A DNA stretch of 64,000 bases from Lysobacter sp. Lineage in GTDB: Bacteria > Pseudomonadota > Gammaproteobacteria > Xanthomonadales > Xanthomonadaceae. The notes under the pieces were generated by a model, which saw nothing but the letters and a program-made list of their open reading frames with translations, did no database searches and was not told the DNA's origin. Location of the stretch: NCBI GenBank assembly GCA_019634715.1, contig JAHCAU010000003.1:62001-126000 (forward strand), in the 5' to 3' direction. The position numbers and the translations under genes are program-made. Of this stretch, positions 45,630 to 54,936 are shown piece after piece (positions within the stretch are counted from its first letter, which is position 1; the number at the start of each line of letters is the position of its first letter).

Positions 45630-46241
45630 TCAGGCGTTGCGGGAGAGGTAGTGTTCGAGCAGATGCCCGAACATGCGATGGCCGCGCGCGAAGGCGGCGT
45701 CGAGATCGCTGAGTGCGGCGTCGTGCTGCACGGCGAGGGCGATGCTGTTGAGTTCGAAGGCGAACTGCGCGGCATCGGTGTCCGGGCGCAGTTCGCCGGC
45801 CTCGACCGCGAGCTGGACGGCCCGCGCCAGTTCGGCCTGCCACCGCTGGTGATGGGCGACCACCCGCTCGCGCAGGGGGCCTGGACGGTCGTCGTATTCG
45901 CTGACGGCAGTGAGCAGCACGCAGCCACCGCGGTCGCGGCGCAGCCATTCGAACCAGTTGCCGAGGATCGCCTTCAGCCGCGGCAGGCCGCGCTGGACGC
46001 GTAGCGCCGGGACGAGGGTGTGCTCGCCGAAGCGGGTGGCGGCCATGTCCAGCACGGCGAGCTGCAGGTCCTCGCGCGAGCCGAAATGGGCGAAGACGCC
46101 GCTCTTGGACATGCCCACCGCATCGGCCAAGGGGCCGATCGACAGGCCTTCGAGGCCCGCCGACGCGGCGATCATGTAGGCCCGCTCCAGGATGATGTCC
46201 CGGGTCGCGGCGCCCTTGCTGGTGGCGGCTGGCGATATCAT
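45630..46241 (-). CDS. TetR/AcrR-family repressor
   Basis: The 203-residue protein has a TetR helix-turn-helix at about residues 12-55 (ATRDIILERAYMIAASAGLEGLSIGPLADAVGMSKSGVFAHFGS) and a helical C-terminal ligand domain of the YfiR/TetR_C type (WFEWLRRDRGGCVLLTAVSEYDDRPGPLRE). The first gene of a two-gene unit with the alpha/beta hydrolase, it likely represses both. ATG 46241 is chosen over longer alternatives because the candidate operator lies directly upstream. Confidence 0.92.
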   Translation of the reverse strand: MISPAATSKGAATRDIILERAYMIAASAGLEGLSIGPLADAVGMSKSGVFAHFGSREDLQLAVLDMAATRFGEHTLVPALRVQRGLPRLKAILGNWFEWLRRDRGGCVLLTAVSEYDDRPGPLRERVVAHHQRWQAELARAVQLAVEAGELRPDTDAAQFAFELNSIALAVQHDAALSDLDAAFARGHRMFGHLLEHYLSRNA

Positions 46242-46252
46242 GCCGGCATGAA

Positions 46253-46267
46253 TAGCACGACCGTTCG
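46253..46267. promoter_or_regulatory. Candidate TetR operator upstream of tetR
   Basis: The 15-mer TAGCACGACCGTTCG, 12 bases before the tetR start, contains the dyad ACGA-CCGT-TCGT. An exact 15-of-15 copy in the opposite orientation lies at 45556-45570 inside the start of the hydrolase gene. This duplication suggests a regulator-binding site. Confidence 0.5.
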
Positions 46268-46337
46268 TTTCATGCGAGCGCATGGCGACGAACGGCAGGC
46301 AGCGCGGTGGTCAGCCCGGGGCGAGACCGGGCCGGGA

Positions 46338-47222
46338 TCAGTCGCGGTAGCGCTTCAGCAGGTCGCCATAGGCGTCGATGCGACGGTCGCGCAGGAACGG
46401 CCAGATCCGGCGGACGTGCTCGCTGCGGGCCATGTCGACCTCGGCCAAGAGGATCGTCGGATCGGCGCCGGCTTCGGCGATGAACTCGCCCTGCGGACCC
46501 AGGACATGGCTGTTGCCCCAGAAATCGATGCCGGCGGCGCCGAGCGGCGAGGTTTCGTGGCCCACCCGGTTGCAGCTGAGCACCGGCACGCCGTTGGCCA
46601 CGGCATGGCCGCGGTGGCTGAGGATCCAGGCATTGCGCTGGCGATCCTTCTCCGCCTGTTCGTCCGACGGGTCCCAGCCGATCGCGGTCGGGTAGAGCAG
46701 CAGTTCGGCGCCGGCCAGCGCCATCAGCCGCGCCGCTTCCGGATACCACTGGTCCCAGCACACCAGCACGCCGAGACGGCCGGCCGAGGTGTCGATCGGC
46801 GTGAAGCCGAGGTCGCCCGGCGTGAAATAGAACTTCTCGTAGAAGCCCGGATCGTCCGGGATGTGCATCTTGCGGTACTTGCCGGCGATCGAGCCGTCGG
46901 CGTCGTAGACCACGGCGGTGTTGTGGTACAGACCGGCCGCGCGACGCTCGAACAGCGAGCTGACCAGCACCACACCATGGTGCTTCGCCAGCGCGGCCAG
47001 GCGCTCCGTGCTCGGACCCGGGATCGGCTCGGCCAGGTCGAACTCGTCCACGCACTCGTGCTGGCAGAAGTACGCGCCGTTGTGCAGTTCCTGCAGCAGC
47101 ACCAGCTTCGCACCGGACTTCGCCGCCTCGGCGACGCGGGTTTCGATCACCGACAGGTTGGCCTCGGCAGTGCCGTGGTTCCTTTCCTGGATCAGGGCGA
47201 CGGGCAGGGTCTTTGTTTTCAT
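46338..47222 (-). CDS. aguB: N-carbamoylputrescine amidohydrolase
   Basis: This 294-residue carbon-nitrogen hydrolase converts N-carbamoylputrescine to putrescine, CO2 and ammonia. The nitrilase triad is visible: Glu in LLQELHNGAYFC, Lys in KYRKMHIPDDPGFYEK and Cys near residue 160 in GVLVCWDQWYPEAARL. The segment FCQHE and the context with agmatine deiminase support AguB rather than another nitrilase. GAGG lies six bases before the ATG. A REP stem-loop separates it from aguA upstream. Confidence 0.95.
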   Translation of the reverse strand: MKTKTLPVALIQERNHGTAEANLSVIETRVAEAAKSGAKLVLLQELHNGAYFCQHECVDEFDLAEPIPGPSTERLAALAKHHGVVLVSSLFERRAAGLYHNTAVVYDADGSIAGKYRKMHIPDDPGFYEKFYFTPGDLGFTPIDTSAGRLGVLVCWDQWYPEAARLMALAGAELLLYPTAIGWDPSDEQAEKDRQRNAWILSHRGHAVANGVPVLSCNRVGHETSPLGAAGIDFWGNSHVLGPQGEFIAEAGADPTILLAEVDMARSEHVRRIWPFLRDRRIDAYGDLLKRYRD

Positions 47223-47246
47223 GTCGGCCTCATTCGAAGCGGGTGT

Positions 47247-47277
47247 GTAGGGCGGGCTCAAGCCCGCCATTGCAACG
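47247..47277 (+). repeat. GTAG-type REP stem-loop between aguA and aguB
   Basis: GTAGG is followed by an 8-bp stem GGCGGGCT / AGCCCGCC and the tail ATTGCAACG. This is the same family as the element split by the IS at 25-46 / 1356-1373. Lying inside the agu operon, it could alter mRNA stability between the two genes. Confidence 0.8.
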
Positions 47278-47309
47278 GATCCGATCGTGCCATCAGCCGA
47301 TCGTGTCGA

Positions 47310-48341
47310 TCAGGCCAGAACACCTTCCGGCAGTTGCATCGTGATGCAGTGCAGGCTGCCGTTCTGCCAGATCAGCGGGCGGCACGGTACCGGGACGATC
47401 TCGCGGCCGGGGAAGGCTTCGGCCATCACTTCCTGCGCGCGGGCATCGGCCGGATCGCCGTACGAAGGCATCAATACCGCGCCGTTGACGATCAGGAAGT
47501 TCGCGTAGCTCGCGGCGAGGCGGCGGCCATCATCGAAGATGGGCCTGGCCCACGGCAGCGCGAACAGCCGGTAGGGCTTGCCCTCGCGCGTGCGCAGCGC
47601 GGCGAGTTCGGCCGCCATCGCCTGCAGCTCGGGGTAGTGCGTGTCGCTGACATCGTCGCAGCTCTGGTAGACGATCGCGTCCTCGGCCGCGAAGCGGGCG
47701 AGGGTGTCGATGTGGGCGTCGGTGTCGTCGCCTTCCAGATAGCCATGGTCGAGCCACAGCACGCGATCCTGGCGCAGCCAGCCGGCGAGCTTCGCGGTGA
47801 GCTGCTCGCGACTCGCATCCGGATGGCGCTCGTGCAGGCATTTCCAGGTGGTCAGCAGGGTGCCGGCACCGTCGGTCTCGATGCCGCCACCTTCCAGCGC
47901 GAAATCGATTTCCTGTCGGGTCGCATCGGCGAACACGCCCTGCTCGCTCAACGCTTCGACCAGGCGGTCGTCGCGGCTGGCCTCGAACTTGCCGCCCCAG
48001 CCGGTGAAGCGGAAATCGAGCTGCAGGAAGCCGTCGGTGGTCTTCAAGGTAATGGGGCCGCTGTCACGCAGCCAGGTGTCGTCGTAATCGACGGTCACGA
48101 AGCGGACGCGGTCCATGTCGACCCGGGCTGAACGCAGGCGCGCTTCGGCATAGGTCTGCAGGTCGTCGTCGGCGACGCAGATCACCGCCTGCTGGTAGGC
48201 GGTGATCGCCACGACGAGCGCGATGTAGGTTTCCTCGACATCGACCAGGCGCGGACCCCAGTCGGTCTCGGGGTGCGGCCACGCGATCAGGACGGCGGAC
48301 TGGGGCTCCCATTCCGCCGGAAAACGGACAGTTGTGGACAT
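47310..48341 (-). CDS. aguA: Agmatine deiminase
   Basis: This 343-residue enzyme of the guanidino-modifying (pentein) fold hydrolyses agmatine to N-carbamoylputrescine. The family motifs are MPAEWEP-like FPAEWEPQSAVLIAWPH at the start, YDDTWLRDSGP, EGGGIETDG, the catalytic His in DHGYLEGDDTDAHID and the catalytic Cys332 in GSLHCITMQLPEG near the C-terminus. It works with AguB in putrescine formation. It starts four bases after the preceding small exported-protein gene, suggesting an operon of three genes. Confidence 0.96.
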   Translation of the reverse strand: MSTTVRFPAEWEPQSAVLIAWPHPETDWGPRLVDVEETYIALVVAITAYQQAVICVADDDLQTYAEARLRSARVDMDRVRFVTVDYDDTWLRDSGPITLKTTDGFLQLDFRFTGWGGKFEASRDDRLVEALSEQGVFADATRQEIDFALEGGGIETDGAGTLLTTWKCLHERHPDASREQLTAKLAGWLRQDRVLWLDHGYLEGDDTDAHIDTLARFAAEDAIVYQSCDDVSDTHYPELQAMAAELAALRTREGKPYRLFALPWARPIFDDGRRLAASYANFLIVNGAVLMPSYGDPADARAQEVMAEAFPGREIVPVPCRPLIWQNGSLHCITMQLPEGVLA

Positions 48342-48345
48342 CGAA

Positions 48346-48675
48346 TTACTTGACCGGAGGTTTCGGGCCGACTTCGTTGCTGCCGGCGCGGATGGCGACG
48401 GCGTCGATCACCCGATCCTTCTCGAAGTAGACGACGAAATTGGGATAGGTCCAGCGGTTGATCGCAGGCCACTGGCGCTTCTGGCCGCCACGGGGGTCCA
48501 TGCGCTGGGTCGGGGCGCCGAACTTGCGCTCGACCTCGGCCATGCGCATGCCGCGGGCGGGCATGGTCATGCCGGCCTCGCTCTGCACGCGTTCGATCAG
48601 CAGTCTGTCGGCGGAAGCCCGGGGAGCGACGACGCACAGCGCGACGGCGATCAGGGTGGCGGGAAGAAGACGCAT
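48346..48675 (-). CDS. Small exported protein of unknown function
   Basis: The 109-residue product has a signal peptide (MRLLPATLIAVALCVVAPRASA). The mature part contains the conserved-looking segment GMRMAEVERKFGAPTQRMDPRGG, then WPAINRWTYPNFVVYFEKDRVIDAVA. The pattern of a V.R.FG.P segment followed by a W.Y.....YFE..RV strand resembles BamE/SmpA-type small envelope proteins; this is a pattern judgement. A GGAGGT site precedes the ATG. It is the first gene before aguA. Confidence 0.85.
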   Translation of the reverse strand: MRLLPATLIAVALCVVAPRASADRLLIERVQSEAGMTMPARGMRMAEVERKFGAPTQRMDPRGGQKRQWPAINRWTYPNFVVYFEKDRVIDAVAIRAGSNEVGPKPPVK

Positions 48676-48809
48676 GGGGGACCTCCGAACGGATGCGGAT
48701 GGGCAGGGCGCTTGCGAGCGGAGCGATTGTAAGCGCATCGTGCCGACGCACGCACACCCGCGTTCACGAATCCGCGACCTGCCGCCCCGTGGCGGACGCC
48801 GGACATGAC

Positions 48810-48831
48810 AAAGGCCGCATCAGCGGCCTTT
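48810..48831 (-). terminator. Terminator of rpmJ
   Basis: AAAGGCCGC / GCGGCCTTT form a perfect 9-bp stem with loop ATCA, 67 bases after the rpmJ stop codon on the minus strand. Confidence 0.7.
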
Positions 48832-48897
48832 GTGGGAATGGACGCGGCCTGGACCGCGTCCGTCGTCGACCGGGTGACCGGCGACGCGATCCGGGGA

Positions 48898-49023
48898 TCA
48901 GCGCTGGCGCGCCTTGAAACGCGGATTCGACTTGCAGATCACGAAGACCTTGCCACGGCGGCGAACGACCTTGCAGTCGCGGTGACGGGCCTTCGCCGAC
49001 TTCAGGGAGGACAAGACCTTCAT
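48898..49023 (-). CDS. rpmJ: 50S ribosomal protein L36, zinc-free type
   Basis: This 41-residue protein reads [18 protein letters not shown], then [23 protein letters not shown]. It keeps the basic L36 framework, but the zinc-binding set (CxxC, later C and H) is incomplete: only two Cys remain and the final His position is Phe. It is therefore the C-minus paralogue (YkgO-like) that replaces the zinc form when zinc is scarce, or the only L36 in some Xanthomonads. GAGG precedes the ATG. A terminator follows. Confidence 0.95.
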   Translation of the reverse strand: MKVLSSLKSAKARHRDCKVVRRRGKVFVICKSNPRFKARQR

Positions 49024-49230
49024 GGAAACCTCGGCGATAACGCGGTTGAATGTGGATGGGAGAGGGTTAGCGGCGGCGGGCGCCGTGTTGGCGCCCCTGA
49101 AACAGCCCGGCATTCTGCCGCGCTTCGCGCCGGAAAGCAAGGCCGATCAATCGTTTGCACGCCGTCGCTGCGGGAGGCGAGCGCGGTGCCGGCTAGAATG
49201 GCGCATCCCAATGCCTGCCGTGAACCACCC

Positions 49231-49932
49231 ATGCCCGACTCCGCCTCCGGTCCGACGCCCGCCATTCCCGTCCTGACCATCGACGGCCCGTCCGGGGCCG
49301 GCAAGGGCACCATCAGCCGGCTGGTCGCCTCGCGGCTGGGCTGGCATTACCTCGACTCCGGCGCGCTGTATCGCGGGGTGGGCGTCGCCGCCGGCTGGGC
49401 CGGCCTTGACCTGGCCGACCCCGGCGCGCTGATCCGCTGCGCCTTCGACGCCCACATCGGCTTCGAGGAGGATCCGGCCGGCGAGCTGCGGGTGATCGTC
49501 AACGGAGTCGACGCCACCGACGAACTGCGGACCGAGACCGCCGGGGCCGCCGCCTCGGCCATCGCCGCCGTCCCCGAGGTCCGGTCCGCCCTGCGCGAAC
49601 GCCAGCGCGCGTTCCGTCGCCCACCGGGCCTGGTCGCGGACGGCCGCGACATGGGGACGGTGATCTTCCCGGACGCCGCGCACAAGGTCTTCCTCACCGC
49701 CAGCCCCGAGGAGCGCGCCGACAGGCGGTATAAGCAGTTGAAAGACAAGGGAGTTTCCGTTATATTCGACGACCTGCTGCGGGAGATCCTCGCCCGCGAC
49801 GCCCGCGATGCCAATCGCGCCGTGGCACCGTTGCGACCGGCCGAAGACGCCGTCAGCATCGACACCACCGGCCTCGGCATCGATGCGGTGGTCGAACGCG
49901 TGCTGGCCGTCGTGTCCGCTTCGCGCGCCTGA
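49231..49932 (+). CDS. cmk: Cytidylate kinase
   Basis: This 233-residue enzyme phosphorylates CMP and dCMP. The P-loop [12 protein letters not shown] is at about residues 18-29. [10 protein letters not shown], the CMP-binding insert and [15 protein letters not shown], then [19 protein letters not shown] are typical. The gene precedes rpsA as in most gammaproteobacteria. ATG 49231 fits the family; an in-frame ATG at 49198 would add eleven residues. No clear ribosome-binding site is visible. Confidence 0.96.
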   Translation: MPDSASGPTPAIPVLTIDGPSGAGKGTISRLVASRLGWHYLDSGALYRGVGVAAGWAGLDLADPGALIRCAFDAHIGFEEDPAGELRVIVNGVDATDELRTETAGAAASAIAAVPEVRSALRERQRAFRRPPGLVADGRDMGTVIFPDAAHKVFLTASPEERADRRYKQLKDKGVSVIFDDLLREILARDARDANRAVAPLRPAEDAVSIDTTGLGIDAVVERVLAVVSASRA

Positions 49933-50127
49933 CCTGCATCTCCGAGCGGCTTCCCACGCAGCAGGCCAAGGTTCCGTCGTACTCCGCCGCACAAGCGGCG
50001 GGGCGGCGGTGTTTCCACATCTCACTCCTACGGCCAACGGCAATCCCGCCACGGCCCCAACGGGTGGACCGGCCCCGCACCGCATCGTCGGCGCTCCGGT
50101 CTGTGTCATCAACAGAGCATTCAACCC

Positions 50128-51819
50128 ATGACCGAATCATTTGCAGAATTGTTCGAACAGAGCGCGGCAGCGAACCTCGCCAAGCTCAAGCCCGGCTCGA
50201 TCGTCTCGGGCGTCGTCGTCGATGTGCGCACCGACGTGGTGGTCATCAACGCCGGCCTGAAGTCCGAAGGCATCGTGCCGATCGAACAGTTCCGTAACGA
50301 AGCCGGCGAGATCGACGTGGCCGTCGGCGACGTCGTCAAGGTGGCGCTGGACTCCCTCGAAAACGGCTTCGGCGAAACCGTTCTTTCCCGCGACAAGGCC
50401 AAGCGCGCCATGGTGTGGGACGAGCTCGAGGAAGCTCTGGAAAAGAACGAAACCATCACCGGCCGCATCAGCGGCAAGGTCAAGGGTGGTTTCACCGTCG
50501 ACATCAAGGACGTCCGCGCGTTCCTGCCCGGTTCCCTGGTCGACGTGCGCCCGGTCCGCGACCCGGTGTACCTGGAAGGCAAGGAACTCGAATTCAAGCT
50601 CATCAAGCTCGACCGCAAGCGCAACAACGTGGTCGTGTCGCGCCGCGCCGTCGTCGAGAGCGAGCACTCGGAAGAGCGCGAGCAGCTGCTCGAGAAGCTG
50701 GTCGAAGGCGCCAAGCTCAAGGGCGTCGTCAAGAACCTCACCGATTACGGCGCGTTCGTCGACCTCGGCGGCATCGATGGCCTGCTGCACATCACCGACA
50801 TGGCGTGGAAGCGCGTGCGCCATCCGTCCGAAGTGGTCGAAGTCGGTCAGGAACTCGAAGTGCGCGTGCTCAAGTACGACCGCGAGCGCAACCGCGTCAG
50901 CCTCGGCCTCAAGCAGCTGGGCGAGGATCCGTGGGACAACATCGCCCGCCGTTACCCGGCCAACGTGCGCATGTTCGGCAAGGTCTCCAACGTCACCGAT
51001 TACGGCGCGTTCGTCGAGATCGAGCCGGGCGTCGAAGGCCTGGTCCACGTGTCCGAAATGGACTGGACCAACAAGAACGTCAACCCGTCGAAGGTCGTGC
51101 AGGTCGGCGACGAAGTCGAAGTCATGGTGCTCGACGTCGATGAAGAGCGCCGCCGCATCTCGCTGGGCATGAAGCAGTGCACCAGCAACCCGTGGGAAAC
51201 CTTCGCCGCGATCCACAAGAAGAACGACAAGGTGTCCGGCCAGATCAAATCGATCACCGACTTCGGCATCTTCATCGGCCTGGACGGCGGCATCGACGGC
51301 CTGATCCACCTGTCCGACCTGAGCTGGAACACCACCGGCGAAGACGTGGTCCGCAACTTCAAGAAGGGCGATACCCTGGAAGCCGTGGTCCTTGCCGTCG
51401 ATCCGGAGCGCGAGCGCATCAGCCTCGGCGTGAAGCAGCTTGAGCAGGATCCGTTCGGTCAGTTCATGGCCTCGTTCCCGAAGGGTTCGAAGGTCTCGGG
51501 CACCGTGAAGGAAGTGGACGCGAAGGGCGCCGCGATCGACCTGGGCGACGGCATCGAAGGCTACGTTTCCGCGCGCGACATCAGCTACGACCGCGTCGAC
51601 GACGCCAGCCAGCACCTGAAGGTCGGCGAGAAGATCGAAGCCAAGCTCGTCGGCATGGACCGCAAGGGCCGCACCCTGCAGCTGTCGATCAAGGCGAAGG
51701 ACGAGGCCGAGACGCAGGAAGCGCTGGCCGAGTACAACAAGACCGCCGCCGACGCCGCCAGCGGCACCACCAAGCTGGGTGCCCTGCTGCGCGAACAGCT
51801 GGAAAACCGCTCCGAGTAA
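50128..51819 (+). CDS. rpsA: 30S ribosomal protein S1
   Basis: The 563-residue protein has six S1 OB-fold repeats, recognisable by recurring G.V..ITDYGAFV(D/E)....GL.H.S(D/E)M segments such as [20 protein letters not shown] and [20 protein letters not shown]. It brings mRNA to the ribosome. As is usual for rpsA, the start has no strong Shine-Dalgarno site (AGAGCATTCAACCC before the ATG), consistent with autoregulated initiation. ihfB follows after 122 bases. Confidence 0.98.
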   Translation: MTESFAELFEQSAAANLAKLKPGSIVSGVVVDVRTDVVVINAGLKSEGIVPIEQFRNEAGEIDVAVGDVVKVALDSLENGFGETVLSRDKAKRAMVWDELEEALEKNETITGRISGKVKGGFTVDIKDVRAFLPGSLVDVRPVRDPVYLEGKELEFKLIKLDRKRNNVVVSRRAVVESEHSEEREQLLEKLVEGAKLKGVVKNLTDYGAFVDLGGIDGLLHITDMAWKRVRHPSEVVEVGQELEVRVLKYDRERNRVSLGLKQLGEDPWDNIARRYPANVRMFGKVSNVTDYGAFVEIEPGVEGLVHVSEMDWTNKNVNPSKVVQVGDEVEVMVLDVDEERRRISLGMKQCTSNPWETFAAIHKKNDKVSGQIKSITDFGIFIGLDGGIDGLIHLSDLSWNTTGEDVVRNFKKGDTLEAVVLAVDPERERISLGVKQLEQDPFGQFMASFPKGSKVSGTVKEVDAKGAAIDLGDGIEGYVSARDISYDRVDDASQHLKVGEKIEAKLVGMDRKGRTLQLSIKAKDEAETQEALAEYNKTAADAASGTTKLGALLREQLENRSE

Positions 51820-51941
51820 GGATCGGCTCAACGCGATACGGTACGCGGCGGCCCGGGTCATCCGGGTCGCCGCGACTCCGGTCGGCAGTTCCCCTGGGCG
51901 GCTCGGCCTGCCTGTTCACCCTGTCGGAATAAGCCACCTCC

Positions 51942-52244
51942 ATGACCAAGTCCGAACTGATCGAGATCCTGTCCCAGCGTCAGAGCCATCTGAAGGCCGA
52001 CGACGTCGATCTGGCGGTCAAGTCGCTGCTGGAGATGATGGGCGGCTCACTGGCCCAGGGCGAGCGCATCGAAATCCGTGGTTTCGGCAGCTTCTCGCTG
52101 CATTACCGTCCGCCGCGCACCGGCCGCAACCCCAAGACGGGCGATGCGGTGGCGCTGCCGGGCAAGCATGTCCCGCACTTCAAGCCCGGCAAGGAGCTCC
52201 GCGACCGCGTGAGTGCCGTGGTTCCGCTGCCGCCGGAAGACTGA
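51942..52244 (+). CDS. ihfB: Integration host factor, beta subunit
   Basis: This 100-residue DNA-bending protein forms a heterodimer with IhfA. The HU/IHF signature is in [29 protein letters not shown], containing the proline-tipped beta-arm that intercalates DNA. The C-terminal [11 protein letters not shown] matches the family. The rpsA-ihfB order is conserved. Confidence 0.98.
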   Translation: MTKSELIEILSQRQSHLKADDVDLAVKSLLEMMGGSLAQGERIEIRGFGSFSLHYRPPRTGRNPKTGDAVALPGKHVPHFKPGKELRDRVSAVVPLPPED

Positions 52245-52431
52245 GCGCGGCCCGCTGCCGGCTGGCCAGGCCTGGAGCGTCTTGACCGAAGCTCCCGATG
52301 AACATCCGCCGGGACCGTCGTCGTGATGACGGGCATCGTCTTCGCCCTGTTCACGGCATACACTGAATGGCATGCACAGGCGCCATGCGCCGATGCCGGC
52401 CCTTTCCCTTTTTCTCCCTCGGTCCTGCTGC

Positions 52432-52728
52432 ATGCGTCCACTGCGAGCGTTCGTCGCCTTCCTGTTCCTCGCCCTCGGCGTGGTGGTAGGCGCGCTCAAT
52501 CCGGGCCTCGCGAGCGTTGACCTCGGGGTATGGCGCCTGGAAGCCGCGCTCGGCGTGGTCCTGATCGGTGCCGTCCTGTGCGGCGTGCTGCTGGGTGGCC
52601 TTGCCGTGGTGATCGCTGTCGTGCTGCCCCTGCGTCGCGCATTGCGCACATCGCCGGCAGCGGCCGATCCGGTGACCGGTGACCCCGCTCCAGCCGCTGC
52701 GCCCACCCTTTCTCCTTCGGAGCATTGA
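52432..52728 (+). CDS. lapA: LapA-family small membrane protein
   Basis: The 98-residue protein has two transmembrane helices (FVAFLFLALGVVVGALNP and LEAALGVVLIGAVLCGVLLGGL) separated by a short loop, and a Pro/Ala-rich tail. This is the LapA/YciS layout. It lies directly before lapB, one base separating the stop from the next ATG, as in E. coli, where both act in the control of lipopolysaccharide synthesis. Confidence 0.93.
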   Translation: MRPLRAFVAFLFLALGVVVGALNPGLASVDLGVWRLEAALGVVLIGAVLCGVLLGGLAVVIAVVLPLRRALRTSPAAADPVTGDPAPAAAPTLSPSEH

Positions 52729-52729
52729 G

Positions 52730-53908
52730 ATGGCCTTCATCTCCGAGTGGTTCTGGTACTTCCTCCTGGTCCCGCTGGCCGCCCTGATCGGTTGGGTCGT
52801 CGGCCGTCGTGGCGGAGAACGCCACAGCGATCACCAGGTCAGTCGCCTGTCCACCACCTACTTCCGCGGCCTGAACTACCTGCTCAACGAGCAGCCGGAC
52901 AAGGCGATCGAGTTGTTCCTGCACATCGCGGAGCTGGACAAGGACACCTTCGAAACCCAGGTCGCGCTGGGCCACCTGTTCCGCCGTCGCGGCGAGGTCG
53001 ATCGCGCCATCCGCCTCCACCAGGGGCTGGTGCAGCGCCCGGACATCAACGACCAGCAGCGGGTGCAGGCCCTGCTGGCGCTCGGCGAGGACTACATGCG
53101 CTCCGGTCTGCTCGACCGGGCCGAGACCGTCTTCACCGATCTGGCCAAGCTCGATGACCGCGCCCCGCAGGCCCTGCGACACCTCATCGGCATCTACCAG
53201 GCCGAGCGCGACTGGCAGCAGGCGATCGAGAAGGCGTCGCGCTACGAGGCCGTGACCGGCGAGCCGATGGGCAAGCTGATCGCCCAGTTCGAGTGCGAAC
53301 TGGCCGAGCGGCACCGCGTCGCCGGCGAACCCGATCTGGCCCGCGCCGCGATCGCGCGGGCCTACGCGGCCGATTCGGCTTCCGTGCGCGCGGGCATGCT
53401 GGAAGGCCGCATCGAATTCGATGCCGAGCAGTATCCGGCCGCGATCCGCGCCTTCGAGCGCGCCGCGCGCCACGATCCCGATTACCTGCCCGACATCCTG
53501 CCGCCGCTGCAGGTCTGCTACGAGAAGGTCGGCGACCCCAGCGGTGCCCGTGCCTTCCTGACCCAGATGTGCGAGTACTACCGCGGCATTGCGCCGGTGC
53601 TGGTGCTGACGCGTCTGGTCGAAGCGTCCGAAGGCGTGCATGCAGCGCGCGATTACCTCGCACGCCAGCTCAAGGAACGGCCTTCGGTCCGCGGCGAGGC
53701 TGCGCTGATCGACCTGAGCCTGGCCGATGACACCGATCCGACCGCGACCCTGCACGACCTCAAGCATGTGACCGAGCAATTGCTCGTCCGCAATCCGAGC
53801 TATCGCTGCAACCGCTGTGGTTTCGGCGCGCGCAGCCACCACTGGCAGTGCCCGAGCTGCAAGGAATGGGGCACGGTCAAGCCGCTGCTGAACTACGCGG
53901 TGGTCTGA
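52730..53908 (+). CDS. lapB: LPS assembly protein B (YciM), TPR and rubredoxin-like
   Basis: The 392-residue protein has an N-terminal anchor (WFWYFLLVPLAALIGWVVG), a DHQVSRLSTTYFRGLNYLLNEQ segment, and then about nine TPR units. A C-terminal rubredoxin-like metal site is formed by CNRC and CPSC (CNRCGFGARSHHWQCPSCKEW). In E. coli LapB guides FtsH to degrade LpxC, balancing LPS and phospholipid synthesis. CGGAG lies seven bases before the ATG. Confidence 0.96.
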   Translation: MAFISEWFWYFLLVPLAALIGWVVGRRGGERHSDHQVSRLSTTYFRGLNYLLNEQPDKAIELFLHIAELDKDTFETQVALGHLFRRRGEVDRAIRLHQGLVQRPDINDQQRVQALLALGEDYMRSGLLDRAETVFTDLAKLDDRAPQALRHLIGIYQAERDWQQAIEKASRYEAVTGEPMGKLIAQFECELAERHRVAGEPDLARAAIARAYAADSASVRAGMLEGRIEFDAEQYPAAIRAFERAARHDPDYLPDILPPLQVCYEKVGDPSGARAFLTQMCEYYRGIAPVLVLTRLVEASEGVHAARDYLARQLKERPSVRGEAALIDLSLADDTDPTATLHDLKHVTEQLLVRNPSYRCNRCGFGARSHHWQCPSCKEWGTVKPLLNYAVV

Positions 53909-53910
53909 GG

Positions 53911-54924
53911 ATGCTCACGCCCGGCCTCGTGCTGTGGAGCCTGCTGTTCGCCGCGATCGGCGCGGCGGGGACCTGGTTTGCACGTGGATACGCCTTGCGC
54001 CGGCATCTGCTGGACCAGCCCGGCGAGCGGCGCAGCCATGCGATCGCGACGCCGCGAGGTGGCGGCATCGCGATCGCGCTGGCCTTCCTGATCGCGATCG
54101 TCGCGATGGCCGCGCGTCGCCCCGATGAGATCGTCCTGCTGGTCTGTGCCGCGATCGGACTGGTCCTGGTGTCCGGTATCGGCTGGGTGGACGACCACCG
54201 CCCGCTGTCGCCCTGGTCGCGACTGGCGGTGCACGTGCTCGCAGCGGGCTGGCTGATGGTCGGCGTCTACCTGTCCGGGCGAGGCGGCGGTGCCGCACTC
54301 GCGGCTTTCGTCGCCGCACTGGTGCTGGTCAATGTGTGGAACTTCATGGACGGCATCGACGGACTCGCCGCCTCGCAGGCGGCGTTGGCGGCGGCGGGCC
54401 TCTCATTTCTGGCAGGTACGGATGCGCTCGCGGTTCACCTTGGGTTGGCATTGATCGCGTCAATCTTCGGTTTCCTGCCGTTCAACTTCCCGAGGGCGCG
54501 CATCTTCCTCGGTGACGTGGGCAGCGGGGCGCTGGGTTATGCGTTGGCGCTGCTGCTGGCGATGTCCATGCACAGGCTGGCGACCGATGTCCGGTCGGTC
54601 CATGCCTGGTTGCTGGTGCTGCTGCCGGTCAGCGCGTTCGTGCTCGACGCAGGGCTGACGCTGTCGGTTCGCGTCGTGCGCGGCGAGAAGTGGTGGACGC
54701 CGCACGTCCAGCATGCGTACCAGCGCTGGGCCAGGCGGTTGGGGGGGCATCCGCCCGTCACGGCCGCCTATGCGGCATGGACATTGGTGGCATGTTCCGG
54801 AGCGGCATGGCTCGCTGGAGGCGAGCGCAGTGGAATCGCAATGGTGGTGTCGGTCTGGTTGGCGTCGGGTATCGGCCTGTGGTGCGCATTGCGCGTCCGG
54901 TCCGGTGATCGCGCGGCGAACTGA
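53911..54924 (+). CDS. Polyprenyl-phosphate sugar-1-phosphate transferase (WecA/WbpL-like)
   Basis: This 337-residue membrane enzyme of glycosyltransferase family 4 (MraY/WecA) starts O-antigen or capsule repeat assembly by moving a sugar-1-phosphate to undecaprenyl phosphate. About ten hydrophobic helices are visible. The family motifs are DQPGERRSHAIATPRGGGIAI, the catalytic acidic segment WNFMDGIDGLA, FLGDVGSGALGYALA and a C-terminal HVQHAYQR. It starts two bases after lapB and is followed by the NDP-sugar dehydratase/epimerase gene. Confidence 0.93.
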   Translation: MLTPGLVLWSLLFAAIGAAGTWFARGYALRRHLLDQPGERRSHAIATPRGGGIAIALAFLIAIVAMAARRPDEIVLLVCAAIGLVLVSGIGWVDDHRPLSPWSRLAVHVLAAGWLMVGVYLSGRGGGAALAAFVAALVLVNVWNFMDGIDGLAASQAALAAAGLSFLAGTDALAVHLGLALIASIFGFLPFNFPRARIFLGDVGSGALGYALALLLAMSMHRLATDVRSVHAWLLVLLPVSAFVLDAGLTLSVRVVRGEKWWTPHVQHAYQRWARRLGGHPPVTAAYAAWTLVACSGAAWLAGGERSGIAMVVSVWLASGIGLWCALRVRSGDRAAN

Positions 54925-54936
54925 GGAGTGATGGGA

